From: Coriolopsis trogii
Lineage: Eukaryota > Basidiomycota > Agaricomycetes > Polyporales > Polyporaceae
Assembly: GCA_020543525.1 (NCBI GenBank)
Contig: JAHYIO010000001.1
Location: 2,108,001-2,172,000, forward strand
Length of the DNA stretch: 64,000 bases
Direction of reading: 5' to 3'
The notes beneath the pieces were generated by a model that did no database searches, had not been told where the DNA came from, and saw only the letters and a program-made list of their open reading frames with translations. The position numbers and the translations under genes are program-made. Each line of letters starts with the position of its first letter. Position 1 is the stretch's first letter. Positions 12,559 through 25,700 of this stretch are shown piece after piece.

Positions 12559-12695
12559 TCGTGCTCCTTTCTGTCGAGTCTCAGCACATCTAGTTCTGCC
12601 TTGCATCGTGATGTTTGGGGGAATCAAAGTGCTCTGTATCCTATAAGTCCATAATCCTACTAGCTGAGTATAACATATGCGGCCCTGCCGAGAGA

Positions 12696-14070
12696 TCACG
12701 ATACTAGAATGAAAATGAGGAACTACGAAGGTATGCAAATCAGTTACTGCTTCTTCCAGCAGAGACGAATGATGGCCACTCACGAAGACAATCAGCACGC
12801 CGAAAACTTTCAACATGAGCCAGCGGTTGCTCGAGATACTAGCGTAGTACTTCAGCAGTTCTCGTTGAGCACCGCTGACGTTCGATGCGATATCCACCGT
12901 ATCGGCATCGATTCGCTGAACTGTTTCCCGTTGTTCTGCCACCATTTGGGCCAGCTGCGTGAAGATCTGACCTAGCTCCGCAATGGTGGACTCTATGGAC
13001 TCAATTGCGGTCGAGCGGGACTGAATGTAGCTGTCCTGATATCGGCGAACAACCTGTATCAGCTATTGAGACCTGCCGGAAATGACTGCGAACGCACCTG
13101 CTGCTCTACCAGCTGCATCTGCATGAAAGCATCGCCGTTCTGCGACGCGGTGCCCTCTTCAGCGGAACCGAGGTCAAGAGCCAAGATGTCTCCGTTCTGT
13201 GGCGTTGCTCGCCCCTTGCCCTTCGAGTCGAACCGCGATGCGCCAAACGTGCTCCCATCTCCCATTGGGTCACTACGCTGGGAGTTGCCATACAGCAACG
13301 AACCTTGTGACTTGTCAGGACACGCGAACATACAGGAATAGAAGGGGCGCGTACTCGGCGGAGCCTGACTCGCAGCTGCTGACGTGGAATGCATAAACTG
13401 TTCTGTGCGGTCTTTCGACTCTTTCATGTTCTGCGAGGGCATATTTTTCATGGGTATATACTACTGATAGATTCTCGTGAGTTACGCACCTGTGTCCGGA
13501 TCTCAAGCACGTCCTTGAATGTCATGCTGGTATCTGCCAGTTTGCTCTGCAGGAGCATGACGACATTGTGGTTGTGCTCCTCCAACTGCTTGCCCTCCGG
13601 GGACTTGGAGCCTTGAGCCTTGCTCTGTTTGACATACGTCTGCAGCTGAGCAATCTGCTTGTTGATGTTCGCGATGTCTTGCTTAATGATGTATGTGAGC
13701 TCCTATAAACGAGGTCGCCTCAGGTTCTCTTCAAATGTTCATGCGTGAATGCCGACACGTACGCTAATCTCAACGGGCCTATCGTCAAAAAGCGTTTTCC
13801 GCTTTGCGACTAGAGTGCACTGAATAACCGGGACGAGGCGGAAGAACCGGAGTACTCACGCTGTGCCAGCTTCCCCAACTTCACCGTCGTACTACTGATA
13901 TCCTTCCCAATAGAGGACGCCATCCTCGTAAACTCAGACTTGCTCCCTCCACTCTTGCTCTGCTGCAGCAGTCTCTGCTTCTGCTCGGCGCCCTTTGCCG
14001 GGAAAGAGGACCGGTTGCGTATCGACTCCACGCACGCCCGGAACTCATTCGTGCGATCTTGGACTGGCAT
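12696..14070 (-). CDS. SED5: Golgi Qa-SNARE, syntaxin-5/Sed5 family
   Basis: t-SNARE for ER-Golgi and intra-Golgi transport. The N-terminus MPVQDRTNEFRACVESIRNR is the characteristic syntaxin-5 opening that binds SM protein Sly1. A Habc-type region follows (SKSEFTRMASSIGKDISSTT, then the long helix with QLEEHNHNVVMLLQSKLADT). The SNARE motif lies around 12840-13080 (SRSTAIESIESTIAELGQIF, then MVAEQRETVQRIDADTVDI). The C-terminal anchor begins NRWLMLKVFGVLIVF. An intron of about 52 nt interrupts the anchor, and the last exon supplies FLIFILVS and the stop at 12696. About six short introns. An S/Q/N-rich linker (13100-13400) lies between the Habc and SNARE regions. The start is 454 nt from divergent GPD. 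Confidence 0.9.
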
Positions 14071-14524
14071 TGTTATGTGAAGGAATAAGAATATGGAGAA
14101 GACAGTATTAGAGAGCGCAAAAGAGTGACGAGTGTAAGAGGTAGCGCAGATAGAGAGCAGGCCTCGTAGAGAAGCAACCAGTTGGCCGTTGGACACAGCG
14201 GGGATTGTGAGCTCGGCGAGAGCGAGCGGTCCAATTCACGGTCTGGCGCGCAGCGGATCCAGTCCAAGTTCCCACGCTCCCCCGCCTCCCCCGGGCCGCC
14301 GACAGGACTGTGCTCAACTATTGAGTGTCCCATCGTTCCTGTTCCTTCCTTACCACCACCCTTGCAGTGTGTAATTGACGTGTCCTGCCGTGAAGCTACA
14401 TGAGGCCCGCGTATTACAGCATTATTCCTTCAGTCTGCGACAAGGTCACGCCCAGACCACTCACATCATAATTACCCTCTCGGGAGACGCCCCATACCCC
14501 CAACGTGCTCCGCGTCGCTGCTAA
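14071..14524. promoter_or_regulatory. Divergent SED5/GPD intergenic region
   Basis: Between two divergent start codons; it must contain both promoters. There is no convincing coding sequence and no clear TATA box. Confidence 0.4.
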
Positions 14525-16144
14525 ATGCTTCTCTCCTTTGCACTCCCAACTAGCTTGAAGCACAGTGCTCGTACATTCCTATTTCCTCGACATTCAGCAA
14601 CCTATCCTCGCTTCAGGACACGCCTGGTCTCTCCCACAGGTCTTAGGATGCTCCCACACCAGCAGAACGGCAAAAAGTCGAAGGTCCTCGTCTTCGGAGC
14701 CGGCAACTTTGGAAGCTGCCTCGCAGACCACCTTGGGGACTCCTCACACAATGTGTACATGTGGTCTCGCTCGGAGAATCTCGTGAGCCATTTCAATCAA
14801 TGCCATCGGAACCCGGAGGTCCTCCAGGACCATTTGTTTGCGGAGTCCATAACAGCAATCGGTCCGGAGTTTCCTACAGCGGAGATGGTGCAAAGCATGG
14901 ACGTATTGCTGTTCGCTATACCCACAGAAGGTGTCAGGTAAACAGCTCTATTCACAAGGTCTTGTGCGAAGACGTGTCGCGGTGGCTTTCAATTGACAAT
15001 ACTTGTAGGGAGACGCTGACCGCTCTAAGACCCACCCTCGAAGGAGGGAAAGTTCCCCTGCTCATCTTTGTCAACAAGGGCATCGAAATTAAGACACGAG
15101 CACTTACTCTAGAGATTATCGCCGACACTTGTGGGCCGGAGATTGCCAAGGTTGCGACGTTCATTGTGAGCATACCGGGTGTTCGTGCCATCTATTCTGG
15201 TGCTCAGCAGACTTCCCTCGTAGTCTGGCCCGTCTTTCGCGAAAGAGAGTGAGTGTACGTATATTGTAATCTGCGCACCGCTGATTGGGCTGTAGTTGTG
15301 AAGCGGCAGCCCACCTCCGTCTCCGTGGTCTCACTATCGCGTGAACATGCTCAACAAGCTTCGGACTTATTCCACCAGCCCTGGTTCCGCTGGTACGTAG
15401 CCTGTCCGGTCTACCTGGTCTTGCGGCTGATCCTGGACGCCAGCTACACCGGAGACGACCCCATTGGCGTAGAGCTCGCTGGAGCATTGAAGAACGTCTA
15501 TGCCATTGCTGCTGGCATCGCCGCCGGTCTGGGTTTCGAAAATAACACTCGGGCGAGTAAGTTCGTGGGATGCACGAGAAACGTACTCCGCATAACATCC
15601 GCCCCGCAGTGCTCATCACGAGAGGCCTTGCGGAGATGACGAGGATCGGGATCGCCTATGGCGCGTCACCCTTGACATTCTTGACGCTCGCGGGGGTGGG
15701 CGATTTGTTCCTGACATGCAGCTCTTCGTCGAGTCGCAACTACACTGTCGGCTACCGGCTTGGGCAAGGGGAAAAACTCGACTACATCATCGAGACGCTT
15801 GGCAGTGTCGCGGAAGGTGTGACTACAACAAAAGGCCTGAAGGCAATCGTGGATGAGTTGGGCGTAGCTGCTCCGATAGCATTAGGAGTGAGTAACATGA
15901 CCCTATCTCCGAGGTATGTATGCTCACGCTGGACAGATCTATGACGTGCTCTATGAAGGTATGTGGGGCTACGACGTTGCGGTGGGTTCTGGCTCGACGA
16001 ACTCTATCTGCAGGTCGCAATGTTGCGGAACGGGCGAACGAATTGATGTCCTTGCCACCACTCCCCGAACTTGACTTGTCGATTGAGGGAGGAAAGCCTG
16101 CGAAGCGGCTGATGCACAAGCTGGGAATAGACCTCGACGGATGA
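14525..16144 (+). CDS. GPD1: NAD-dependent glycerol-3-phosphate dehydrogenase
   Basis: Reduces dihydroxyacetone phosphate to glycerol 3-phosphate, for glycerolipid and osmolyte supply and NADH shuttling. The nucleotide-binding motif is [19 protein letters not shown]. Then come [17 protein letters not shown] and, split by introns near 15160-15300, SGPSFAKE joined to [14 protein letters not shown]. The substrate-site block is [20 protein letters not shown] and the C-terminal part includes [19 protein letters not shown]. It ends [18 protein letters not shown]. About six introns. The first ~41 residues ([20 protein letters not shown] onward) are rich in Arg, Ser and aromatic residues and have no acidic residue, so they look like a mitochondrial presequence. 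Met42 ([12 protein letters not shown]) could start a cytosolic form. The paralogue assignment (GPD1 versus GPD2) is not decidable. Confidence 0.9.
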
Positions 16145-16626
16145 TGGTTAATTTCTTGGACACTGGTCGACGTAGCTTCTCTTGAACGTGTTGTATGTCG
16201 TTGATATCATCTCGCGCGGCCATGTAACTCGCGGCGGGCGTAATGGAGTGTGTGTGATTGCACGGACGTACGCATCATGACTGACGGAAGTCGGGAGTCG
16301 GGACCGTCGGAGAGGCGGAAAAAGGACGGGAGCCAGGGGAAGGTGGGCTGCTGTGCCGAAGAATCAGATGGGAGGGCCGAGTCGAACGAGGAGAGTTGCC
16401 ATATCCGGACTGATAATCAGGTTGGGCGATTATCTAATCCAATTTTTTCCGAGTTGACGGCAGAGTGGGCGGGTGTGGCTGCTCGCCTTGCCCCGTCCGA
16501 CACCTTCTGCAAAATTCCTCGAGCTCGTCAGTCGCGTCACTCTCGAGCTTTCTCCTCTGCCACCCCTCTTGCTTCCCGCCTGTGCCCCCCAGTCGTCCCC
16601 GCTCCTTCGCACCCGCCCATACCACC
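16145..16626. other. Gap between GPD and the ankyrin/CCCH gene
   Basis: 482 nt of 3' region and promoter. The downstream ATG is preceded by a CT-rich leader. Short open frames here show no recognisable protein features. Confidence 0.4.
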
Positions 16627-18805
16627 ATGGTTTCCCCGCTCTGGAAGGCTTGCTCTGATGGCAATCTCGACCACGTAGCCGAAATGCTCAAGGAGGCCAC
16701 TTCCGTGGACATCGAGATTAAAGGTGAGTTTCCACCATTCGATCCTCTAAAATTGTGTGCGCGCATCAAGTCCCGATTTTGTCTGTCGTTGACACGTTTC
16801 GTCACAGATCATACTGGCGTCACTCCTCTCATCGAGGCAGTTAAGAACGGACACATAGAGGTTGTCCGTGCACTTCTAGACAAAGGTATGTACATCCCAA
16901 TGGTCTGTATATGAATGTATGCGCACAATTAATATCGATTCCTCTCGTAGGAGCGGACCCGTTGAACGCTTCCAGCCAGGGTCCCCCCGAGGCCTATACC
17001 TCCGACCCGGTCATACTAGGCTTGCTCTCTGCAGCAAAAGCAAAAATGGGCCAGCACACTACTGCGCAGCCCGAAGGTGTTTACAACCAGGAGCACCACG
17101 TGGATGCCAGCAACATGGATCCGAACGCCAACGGCTACTACCCTCCTCCCCCGGGTGCATACTACTACCCTCCCATGCCTGTACCACCCCCTATGATGCC
17201 AGATGGTACAGTCCCTTACTACGTTCCTCCTCCACCTTTGACGACCGATCAGAATCCTGGCGGATTTGGCAACCTTCCTCCTCCGGAAATAGCTCGCATG
17301 ATCCCTTGCAGATACTACCCTGCTTGCCGCTACGGCACTTCGTGTATGTTTGCTCACCCACAAGGTCCCTATATGCAAGGGCCGCCCCCTCCTCCGGCTC
17401 AATACTCCGCTCCTTACGATCCCATGAATCCCGCACCCTACCCTCCTCCCACCTACTACCCCGTACCCCCTGGTTCTTACGGTGCGTCACCGAACGGCGC
17501 CCCCGTCAACCATATGTCTCCGCCTCCTCCGATTGCTCACACGAGGTCTGCATCAGAGGCCATGTCCCCTGTGCAGGGACCCTTCAGCCCAGTTAATGGC
17601 CAGCCGCCTGTACCGTATGGCATGGTCTCGCCCGTATCTCCCTCGTACGGTCCCCCACCTCCCGTCCCAATGCCCGTCTCCGTTCCTCCTCTACCACCGC
17701 TTCAGACCAGCCCGACTGCGCCCTCGCAGCAACCACCGATGTACCCACCCATGTCTCCACATGGGCCGGGTGTAGTTCCACCGTATGCTATGGCCCCTCC
17801 GTTCGTGCCGCAAGGCATGCCTCACAATGGTGAGGTCTCAGACGCCGTATCCCCGAAGTCGCCCGTGCACGGGCATCCGCAGACGGAGTCTTACGGACAG
17901 GGGCCCATTCCGCGGGAAATGGGTCATCATCGACGAGGCGGCGCTCGCCGGCCATCCTTCGGTGGTCGTGGAGGAAAACCCCCGTGCCTGTTTTACCCCT
18001 CTGGACGGTGCAGGAATGGGTACGTACTCGAGGGTGCGTTCTATGATGCGAGCGCTCATTAGCATCCTGCAGGGACGACTGTCGTTTCCCTCACGTTCTT
18101 CCCGATGCTCCGGGCAGCCACCATGCATCGCATTTTTCCGCACGCGGAGGATATAGGCCGCGCCCTCCCTTCCAACCTAATGGAGTGGCCACGCTGGAAG
18201 AGAAGTTTGCCGCCATGACTACTCAGGAGGTACGCCTTATGTAGCGCTCATACATGCCCCGACTCATTCGGAACTTCAGGACAAGGGTCCCGTGCACAGT
18301 AGGAACGGTACGGGCACCAGCACCACTGATTCGAGCCGCTCACAGTCGGTGGAGCCCAACAAGGGACGCCCGCCTTTCAAGCCGAATGGTTTCGTCAACG
18401 GTGCTCGTCAGGATAGAAAGTTTGGTCCCCCCAAACCCCAACGACTCCCCAACGCGGATGAGTTCCCCGTTCTAGGTGGAGTCCCTTCATCGCGCGCTAG
18501 TTCCAACGGCGCGACGACACCAGGTTACTCTGGTCCGACGGCTGCTCAGGTTCTACAGGCCCCGGCTCCACGTAAAGAGATGCAAACTCGTGGCAACACC
18601 CCCGACCAGCTCTCGTCACCACCAGCGTCAAAGGTATGTACATGGATGATGAAGTCATGGCGGATTTGTAAAATTTACATTGAATTGGCAGCCAGAGGTC
18701 AACGGAGTCATGAATGAGCAAGCTGTCAACAAGCTGCCGCTCTCTTTCGCCGCCGCCGCCACGGCAGTGCCCGAGGCGGCGAAAGAGGTCTCTGTCTCTG
18801 CTTAA
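16627..18805 (+). CDS. Ankyrin-repeat and CCCH zinc-finger protein, proline-rich
   Basis: Probable RNA-binding regulator. The start at 16627 sits in a strong CACCATGG context. Exon 1 (MVSPLWKACSDGNLDHVAEM) and exon 2 (HTGVTPLIEAVKNGHIEVVR) form two ankyrin-type repeats. A long Pro/Tyr-rich exon follows (to about 18020). It carries one CCCH finger, CRYYPACRYGTSCMFAH (C-x5-C-x5-C-x3-H), near 17310. A second finger, CLFYPSGRCRNG joined across an intron to DDCRFPH (C-x7-C-x5-C-x3-H), lies near 17985-18095. The C-terminal part has FPVLGG and ends LSFAAAATAVPEAAKEVSVSA. At least five introns. The two fingers lie about 220 residues apart, unlike tandem TIS11-type fingers. I know ankyrin plus CCCH mainly from other lineages and do not recognise a named fungal gene. 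Confidence 0.82.
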
Positions 18806-19367
18806 AAGGGTTATCCTGCGCCGGCTCGTGCTCTGTGCTGCGGTCTCGTCTGTCGATCTTCCATTGTTTTCCCGCATTTCGGGCTCAGTGTATTCGTACT
18901 CTCTCCGGCTCTCCCTGCTTGTCCATACATAGCGCGAGGACGCGATCTTACAGCTCTCATGACACTCATCATATATGCATCCGGACCCACCACTCCGCCA
19001 ACTGCGTACCTATCTATTATCCATCCATCCATCCATCCATTTTACAGTGTTTTCTCACGCGTATTTAGATGCCACACATCGTCTTGTTTATCGCTTCGTC
19101 TCTCTACATGTTGTCCCAAGCATAAAAGCACGTACTTGACACCGATTCGTCTATCGTAGCATCACACTCTATGTCATAGCTATACTACTGCTCACAGTAC
19201 TTTACACACTCTGGCTATTGACATCTATCGTCTCTTGCAATTGCTGTCTCACCATAATATCGATACAGTCGAGAAATTTTTATGCGCTGCTCCGTCGGGA
19301 CCTTGTGATCATGGGCAGCTGACCCACTCCTATGGAACCTCTGTCGGCTGCAGATTTTCTTCCCCTT
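18806..19367. other. Convergent 3' region with a CCAT microsatellite
   Basis: 562 nt between convergent genes. It contains five perfect CCAT tetranucleotides at about 19021-19040, followed by T-rich sequence. No coding signal seen. Confidence 0.6.
19021..19040. repeat. (CCAT)5 microsatellite
   Basis: Five consecutive CCAT units are directly readable, in the 3' region shared by the ankyrin/CCCH gene and ADE5,7. Confidence 0.9.
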
Positions 19368-22259
19368 TCAGCACCACGCGCTCAGATTCCGCATCTCGAC
19401 GCCCGCCTTGGCCGTGACCTCTCCGATCCGGAAAACGTCCTCCTCGCCCGCGCGCTTCAGAGCTTCGATCGCGCGGGACGCCATGTCTGGGGCGACCACG
19501 AGGACCATCCCGAGGCCGTTGTTGAACGTGCGCGCCATCTCGAGCGGCTCGATGGACCCGTGCTGGATCAGGAAGCGGAAGACGGGGGGCAGCTCCCACG
19601 TTGATGCATCGATAAAGCACCCCATCCCTTTGGGGAGGACGCGCGGAACGTTCTCCGTGAAGCCGCCGCCGGTGATGTGCGACATGCCCTTGAGGAGCCC
19701 GGCCTGCGCCGCGGGGAGGATGGTCTTGATGTAGACGCGTGTCGGCTCGAGGAGGGCGCGGCCGAGCGTGAGGGACGCGTCCCAGGGGCAGGGGTCGGCG
19801 TAGGAGAGCCCGGCGCGCTCGATGACCTTGCGGACGAGCGAGAAGCCGTTCGAGTGGAGGCCGCTGGAGGGGACGCCGAGGAGGACGTCGCCTGGCGCGA
19901 TGTCTGGCTTGGGGAGGATCTGGTCCCGCTCGACGGCGCCGACAGCGAAGCCAGCGAGATCGTAGTCATCTGTGGGCAAGTCAGCATGGATGGACGATCG
20001 ACGATTTTACGTCCGTCCGTTGAAGATGAGATGTGTGACGCGCAATGATGACTTAAGGAAAGGCACGTACCGCCATGGTACATGCTGGGCATCTCAGCGG
20101 TTTCCCCGCCAATCAGGGCACACCCAGCCTGCACGCAGCCGTCCGCGACACCTTTGACGACCTTCGTAGCAGTTTGGACGTCGAGCTTGCTGCACGCGAA
20201 GTAGTCTAGGAAGTACAATGGTTCGGCGCCCTGCACGAGCAGGTCGTTCACGGACATCGCGACGAGATCGATGCCTATAGAATGATTTAGCTGATGTCAC
20301 GAACAGATCGGTGGGATTTTCAGCAAAAGGCGTACCGACGAAGTCATGGATGCCGACTTCCAAGGCAATACGCAATTTAGTGCCAACACCGTCTGTTCCG
20401 CTGACGAGGACAGGGTCCTTGTAGCCAGTGGCTTTCAAGTCGAACACGCCTCCGAAGCCACCAATTTCTGCATCGGCACCTGAACGTCGCGTGGCACGGA
20501 CGAAAGGCTTGATTGCCTCAACTAGTGCGTTTCCAGCATCGACAGAAACGCCTGCCTGAGCGTAGGTCAGACCTTGGGTATGAGTCGGGGCAGACAACGC
20601 TCTTGAACACTGGACAGTCAGTGGCAAGAACATATAGTCGAGAAGGTCTGCATACCGATGAGCAATGTCTCGACGGTACGTCTTGCCTTCGAACGTTATG
20701 TGCGAGACACCTTCATATGCGGCATCGAGAGCTTGGCGTAGTGTCGGTGCATAAGCAGACACACACAAGACACGCCCGCCGGCGGTGACCGTCTTGCTGT
20801 CGACCGTAGAAGTGCCGGCGTGGAAGGCGACCACATCTGTCGATTCACTCAGTTCGCGGCCTGCTACATGCGCAGTGCGAAGCGTACCAGCTGGCAGTTG
20901 CCCGAAAGAGATTTCCTTTCCCTTCGCATAGCTCCCTGGGTAACCCTGAGACGCGAGGACAACAGACACCCCAAAGCCCGGTCGAGTCTTGACTTCCACG
21001 GAATCGAGCCGTCGTTCGGCGCACGCCTAATATGACACCTGTGTGAGTTAACAGTTGCCAACTGAGCTACGTTTCCCGTACGAGCAAGATGGCAGCCAAA
21101 TCGGTCTGTGGGTCCAGTAGCAAGACCAGAGCCTCTGTTTCGGGATCTCCGAATCGGACGTTGTACTCAAGGACTTTGGGTCCCTGGTCAGTGATCATCA
21201 GGCCAGTAAATAGGAGGCCGACAAACGGATACCCTGAAAGAGCGTTGTCGACCAAAATCTGAGGTGTGAATAAGCGGAACTTACGTACCCTCCTTCCGCA
21301 TACCGGCAATGGTAGGCTGGAGAACCTCCTTATGAATCCGGCTCATAACCTCGGGATTTGCTACCGGCGCAGGGGCATAAGCCCCCATGCCACCCGTATT
21401 GGGACCCGTGTCGCCCTCGCCGATGCGCTTGTGGTCTTGCGCAGCAGGCATGGGGATGATGGTGTATCCGTCCGAGAACGCCAGGACGGAGACCTCGGGC
21501 CCAACCAGAAGTTCCTCGACAACCACTTCGCTGCCTGAGACAAAGAAGATGAATTCTCAATAAGGCGTAATATACACAGTTGCTGGGTCGCAGACCTGCC
21601 GCGCCGAAGACATTGTCGACCATGATCTCCTTGAGACCGGCAACCGCTTCCTCTACAGTGTCAGGCAAAAGGACGCCCTTGCCCGCAGCCAAGCCGCTAG
21701 CTTTGAGAACGACCTTGGAGCCGCAGGTGCGAACGTACTCGACAGCCTGATCAAACTCAGCCGCCTGGAAGACCCTGTATTTGGCGGTTGGGATGTTATG
21801 GCGGTCCATGAAGTCCTTGGAGAACGCCTTGGAGCCCTCCATGCGCGCAGCCAAGGCAGTAGGACCGAAGACCGGGATTCCCACTTGGCGCTAACTATCA
21901 GAACGACACCTAGAATAGACTTGGTAGCGTGTACCTTTCCGGAAGTAAGTCTCTACGCCATCGACCAGGGGTTGCTCCGGACCAGGGACCACGAGAGAGA
22001 CCTAGGCATATCGGATGAGTGCGCAGCGACCTGGATTTTGCGCGCACGGTACGCCTACCTCGTTTTGCAATGCAAAGTCGACAAGCGCAGGGAAATCCGA
22101 CGGGTTAAGATTGACATTGGCGGTTTTTTGCTCGAGGGCCGTCCCACCGTTGCCCGGACAGACGAAAATCTTGTAGACAAGAGACGATTGGGACAGCTTC
22201 CATGCGAGAGCATGCTCCCGTCCGCCGCTGCCAATGACAAGGACATTAAGAGAGGCCAT
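19368..22259 (-). CDS. ADE5,7: Bifunctional GARS-AIRS purine biosynthesis enzyme
   Basis: Glycinamide ribonucleotide synthetase fused to aminoimidazole ribonucleotide synthetase, steps 2 and 5 of purine synthesis. It starts [20 protein letters not shown], the standard GARS N-terminus. ATP-grasp blocks follow: [44 protein letters not shown] and [15 protein letters not shown]. The AIRS half starts near 20560 with [15 protein letters not shown] and has [63 protein letters not shown] and [15 protein letters not shown]. It ends NLSAWC at 19368; the last few residues are less certain because the frame continues differently in alternative readings. About eight short introns. The fused two-domain form is the normal fungal arrangement. 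Confidence 0.93.
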
Positions 22260-22722
22260 GAGGCGGGAGGGAGGCGGAGGAGAGCAGGCGAGATCCGGGG
22301 AGATGATGGAGGCAGGAAGCAGTGCTCGTTTTGCACGCGACTCTGAGTCTTTGCTTGTGGCCAAGTCCAGGCGCCCGCCAATGCAGGGACCCCGGGGACA
22401 GCTGCTCAACCTACCCGCAGACGCCCGCTCAGGCGCGAGCTCGCACAGGGAACGTGGTATCACTCTCCGTCTCTCCATCGTTCTCGACGCTCGTTTCCAC
22501 CTCTTCTCTCTCTCCATCATGCTCAACGGTATCTAGTCTTCTCTCTTTCTCTTCCTCTACTCCCCCACCGCATCCGACGATTCGCCATACCCAACTCAGC
22601 AACCCCGACGCTCTCACCCTCACTCGGCCTAGAGTAGCCGCTGCCAGTGCCACAAGCTGCCCATCGAACGGTTCCTCCAGTCCACCATCTAGCGGTACCT
22701 CTCCACCACTCTCACTTACGCG
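22260..22722. promoter_or_regulatory. Divergent intergenic region upstream of ADE5,7
   Basis: 463 nt between divergent starts, C/T-rich on the + strand near 22500-22570. No TATA box or conserved element was recognised. Confidence 0.4.
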
Positions 22723-25700
22723 ATGGAGGGCACGGGCCGTAAGCAGACCCGTAGCAAGAGCTTCTTGAGCAGGAAAACTAGCAAGAAGCAGCCTGACGAC
22801 ATTCAAAGCAGACAAAAGGGCCCCCATGGCACGCGCAGTGCCAGCTTGGATATGCACGAGAAGCAGGACAGTGGGCATCCACCATTCTTCAATACTTTCG
22901 CGATGTCTATCATCCCGGATCCCTTGAACGAGCTACCAACATGGTACCACCGCGAAGTCGAGGTCGCAACCGCGTCTGCTGTCCAGTTTCGCCTCAAGTA
23001 TCCAATACACAACCCTGCCGGTCCCCGTTGGTACCGAAATCACCACCTTATGCCGCCTACTCTCGATGGTCGTCCGCCGTCGGTGTTCTCCCCCTCCTTC
23101 CCTCCAATGGTGTCGGCCCCCGAGCGCGGTCAGGACCCGTCGCGTATGGCCGGTCCGAGTAGAACACCGTCTGGTTCCCCGCTGCCGACACCTTCTTCGT
23201 CCCAGATTCGCATCCAGGAACCGCTCAAGCCGCGAAGTCGTAAGATCTCGCAGGGCAGCCACAACGTCGTTCAAATTGCAGACGGCACAGACACATGGAG
23301 TCCCGACGGATACCACCAGTCGTCATACGACCAGAAGACAGACCCAGAGGTATGTCCTGTGTCGCCTCTGTTTCTACGTCGTCACTAATTTCGTGCAGAG
23401 TCCTATAACCCCCGTCTCTCCCAGCTCCGCAAGTCCGAATTACTTCAACAACCGCCCTCGGCGGGCGAGTCTAACGCATGGACCTCGCCATAGGACGATG
23501 GCGCCCTCCCCATTGTCACAGTCAACGTCAGCCGTGCATCTACATACACTAGACCCAGCCCAAATACAGTTACCCCGTAAGTTGAGCAAGCGACGCAAAC
23601 CGTTCAACGGACTATTCGGCAACCCAGGCGGAGACGGTCAGCATTCACAAATAGTTCCATCACATACCCAATCTGACATTGTCGAATAGACCTACATTCG
23701 CATGAGAAAGCGTTGCATCGTCAGTCCACATTAGGACCTTCCATGACGTCTCTCCCTTCCATACAACCCTCACAAAAATCGAAGCGAGGGAGCGTTCTGG
23801 GACGACTGGTCAAGAGATTCAGCGTTATGCGGAAGACGGGCAAGTCCGTTGGTCAGAACGGTCGTGAATCTCGTTTTGTCCACGTTAGCAGCCCAGAGCC
23901 GAGCCCTGTCCCTATGTCTACGAGTCCGCAACCAGCTGAACCTCGACAGCGCACTTCCTCCCGCCTCTCAAAGTCTTCCGAGCCGGTCAAGCGAGTACCG
24001 CCGCCGTCTATAGATACGGTGCAACGAGACTCTGCGCCCTCAATTCACCGCCGCTCGTCCGAGTCTCTCTCTGTGCTTGAGATGCCCACATCTCCAGGAA
24101 GGCTTATGGTGGCGAATCCAGATGATCCATCATCCGAGGAACACACACCAGTGGAGGCTCCCATACCGCTTCCAGATCCTCAGGCAGCCTCCCCTCCGCC
24201 ACCATCGAAGGACAGCCTCACACTTTCGGACATGCCCAGGACAGAGTCGCCCGTGCAGATGGAGTCTTTTGCTAGCCCTCGACGACGTTCGATGCGATTG
24301 GTAGACTCCTCGGAACACGCGCCGCAACCGCCCTCTTCCCCGCCTCTCCCTGAGCTGCCTCCTCCTACACCCAGTCCTGCCTTACAGGGGCTCTACGAAG
24401 CGTCGGGTATTGATTCTCTCCCTTCCTCGTCATCTGAAGATCAGGCGCCATTACTAGCAACCCCAACACATCCCCGTAATTCCATCGCTCATTCAGTATC
24501 GCCCGCATCGACTGTAGTGCCCCTACCACGCCCCGAAGACATCGCATTGGCTCGAGCGTCGACGTATGTGAACCCTCCAACTCCCTACACCGCGCCGACT
24601 CCTCTGGCAGCCTCTCCCATCGACGCTGATGTCAAGGAACGCCAACGTGACAGTGGCAAACGAGTAGATCGTTCTCCGACTAAGTCGAAGGAAGGTGCAT
24701 CTCGCTCAAAGTCCACGAGGCAGACGGAGACCTTCCGACTAGTGCGCAGCCCTTCCGGAACCATCAAGCAGGCTACGGAGCTTATCATGGGAATGGGAGA
24801 ACACTGGGAGGTCGTAGAGTCTCAGCCTGAGTCTCCTAAGAAATCGAAATCCAAGGACAGAGAAAAGGAGAAAACCAGGCCATCTGAACGCGAGCAGGCT
24901 GTACAGCGGGAGGAAAGTAGGAGACGGCGAGACCATAGCAGCAGCACAGAGGAGGGCGAGTCGCGACACAAGCGACAACCCTCGACAAACGGCCGAGAGA
25001 AGCCTCCGTCAATCACGTCTGTGCGGTCTACACAGACGCCGATCGTGCCTCGTCGCAGCGTCAAGAAGTCGTCGGATGGCGAGGAAAGCCGGCCATCGAA
25101 GAGAGTCAGCGCTGGTCTCCCTCCTGGGGCCGCGCCGCCCGTACCGCAACAACAGATGCGTGAGCGGCACCTGTCCGCGACTGCTGCTACTACTCGGCCT
25201 AACTCCGAGCTTCACAGCGCAGCTGACTGGTCCTCTGTGAGGGCCAAGGACGCCTGGGAGATGGAACGACTGTGGAAGGCCCGCAGCATGGCCTATGGGC
25301 CTGACGGCATGCCAGTCGTGTCCACGCCGGCGACGATCGGGAGCGACTCTCGCCCGTCGACGTTTATTGGCACGGAGCTGCAGCGTGTCAGCTCCATACC
25401 GAGCGTCACTGCCGTCGCGGAGATGCAGAAGGCGTCCAGCCTGCCACCTGCGAATCAGATGCACGGTTCTAGCCACACCTACGTCGTAGTGCAGACGCCG
25501 TACCAGGGGAGCGAGGGACATGCCGTGTACAACCCCTTCACCTCTCCATCCGCGCAGAGTATGATGCTTTCTCCCGCGCAACAGTTCTACAGGCATCCGG
25601 GCTATGTCTCTCCCGACCCTCACGCACATAATCCTCTTCCCAGTCCTCCTCGTCACTCGACGTATCAGCCTTCACCCCTTCCTTCGGCACTCACCAACCC

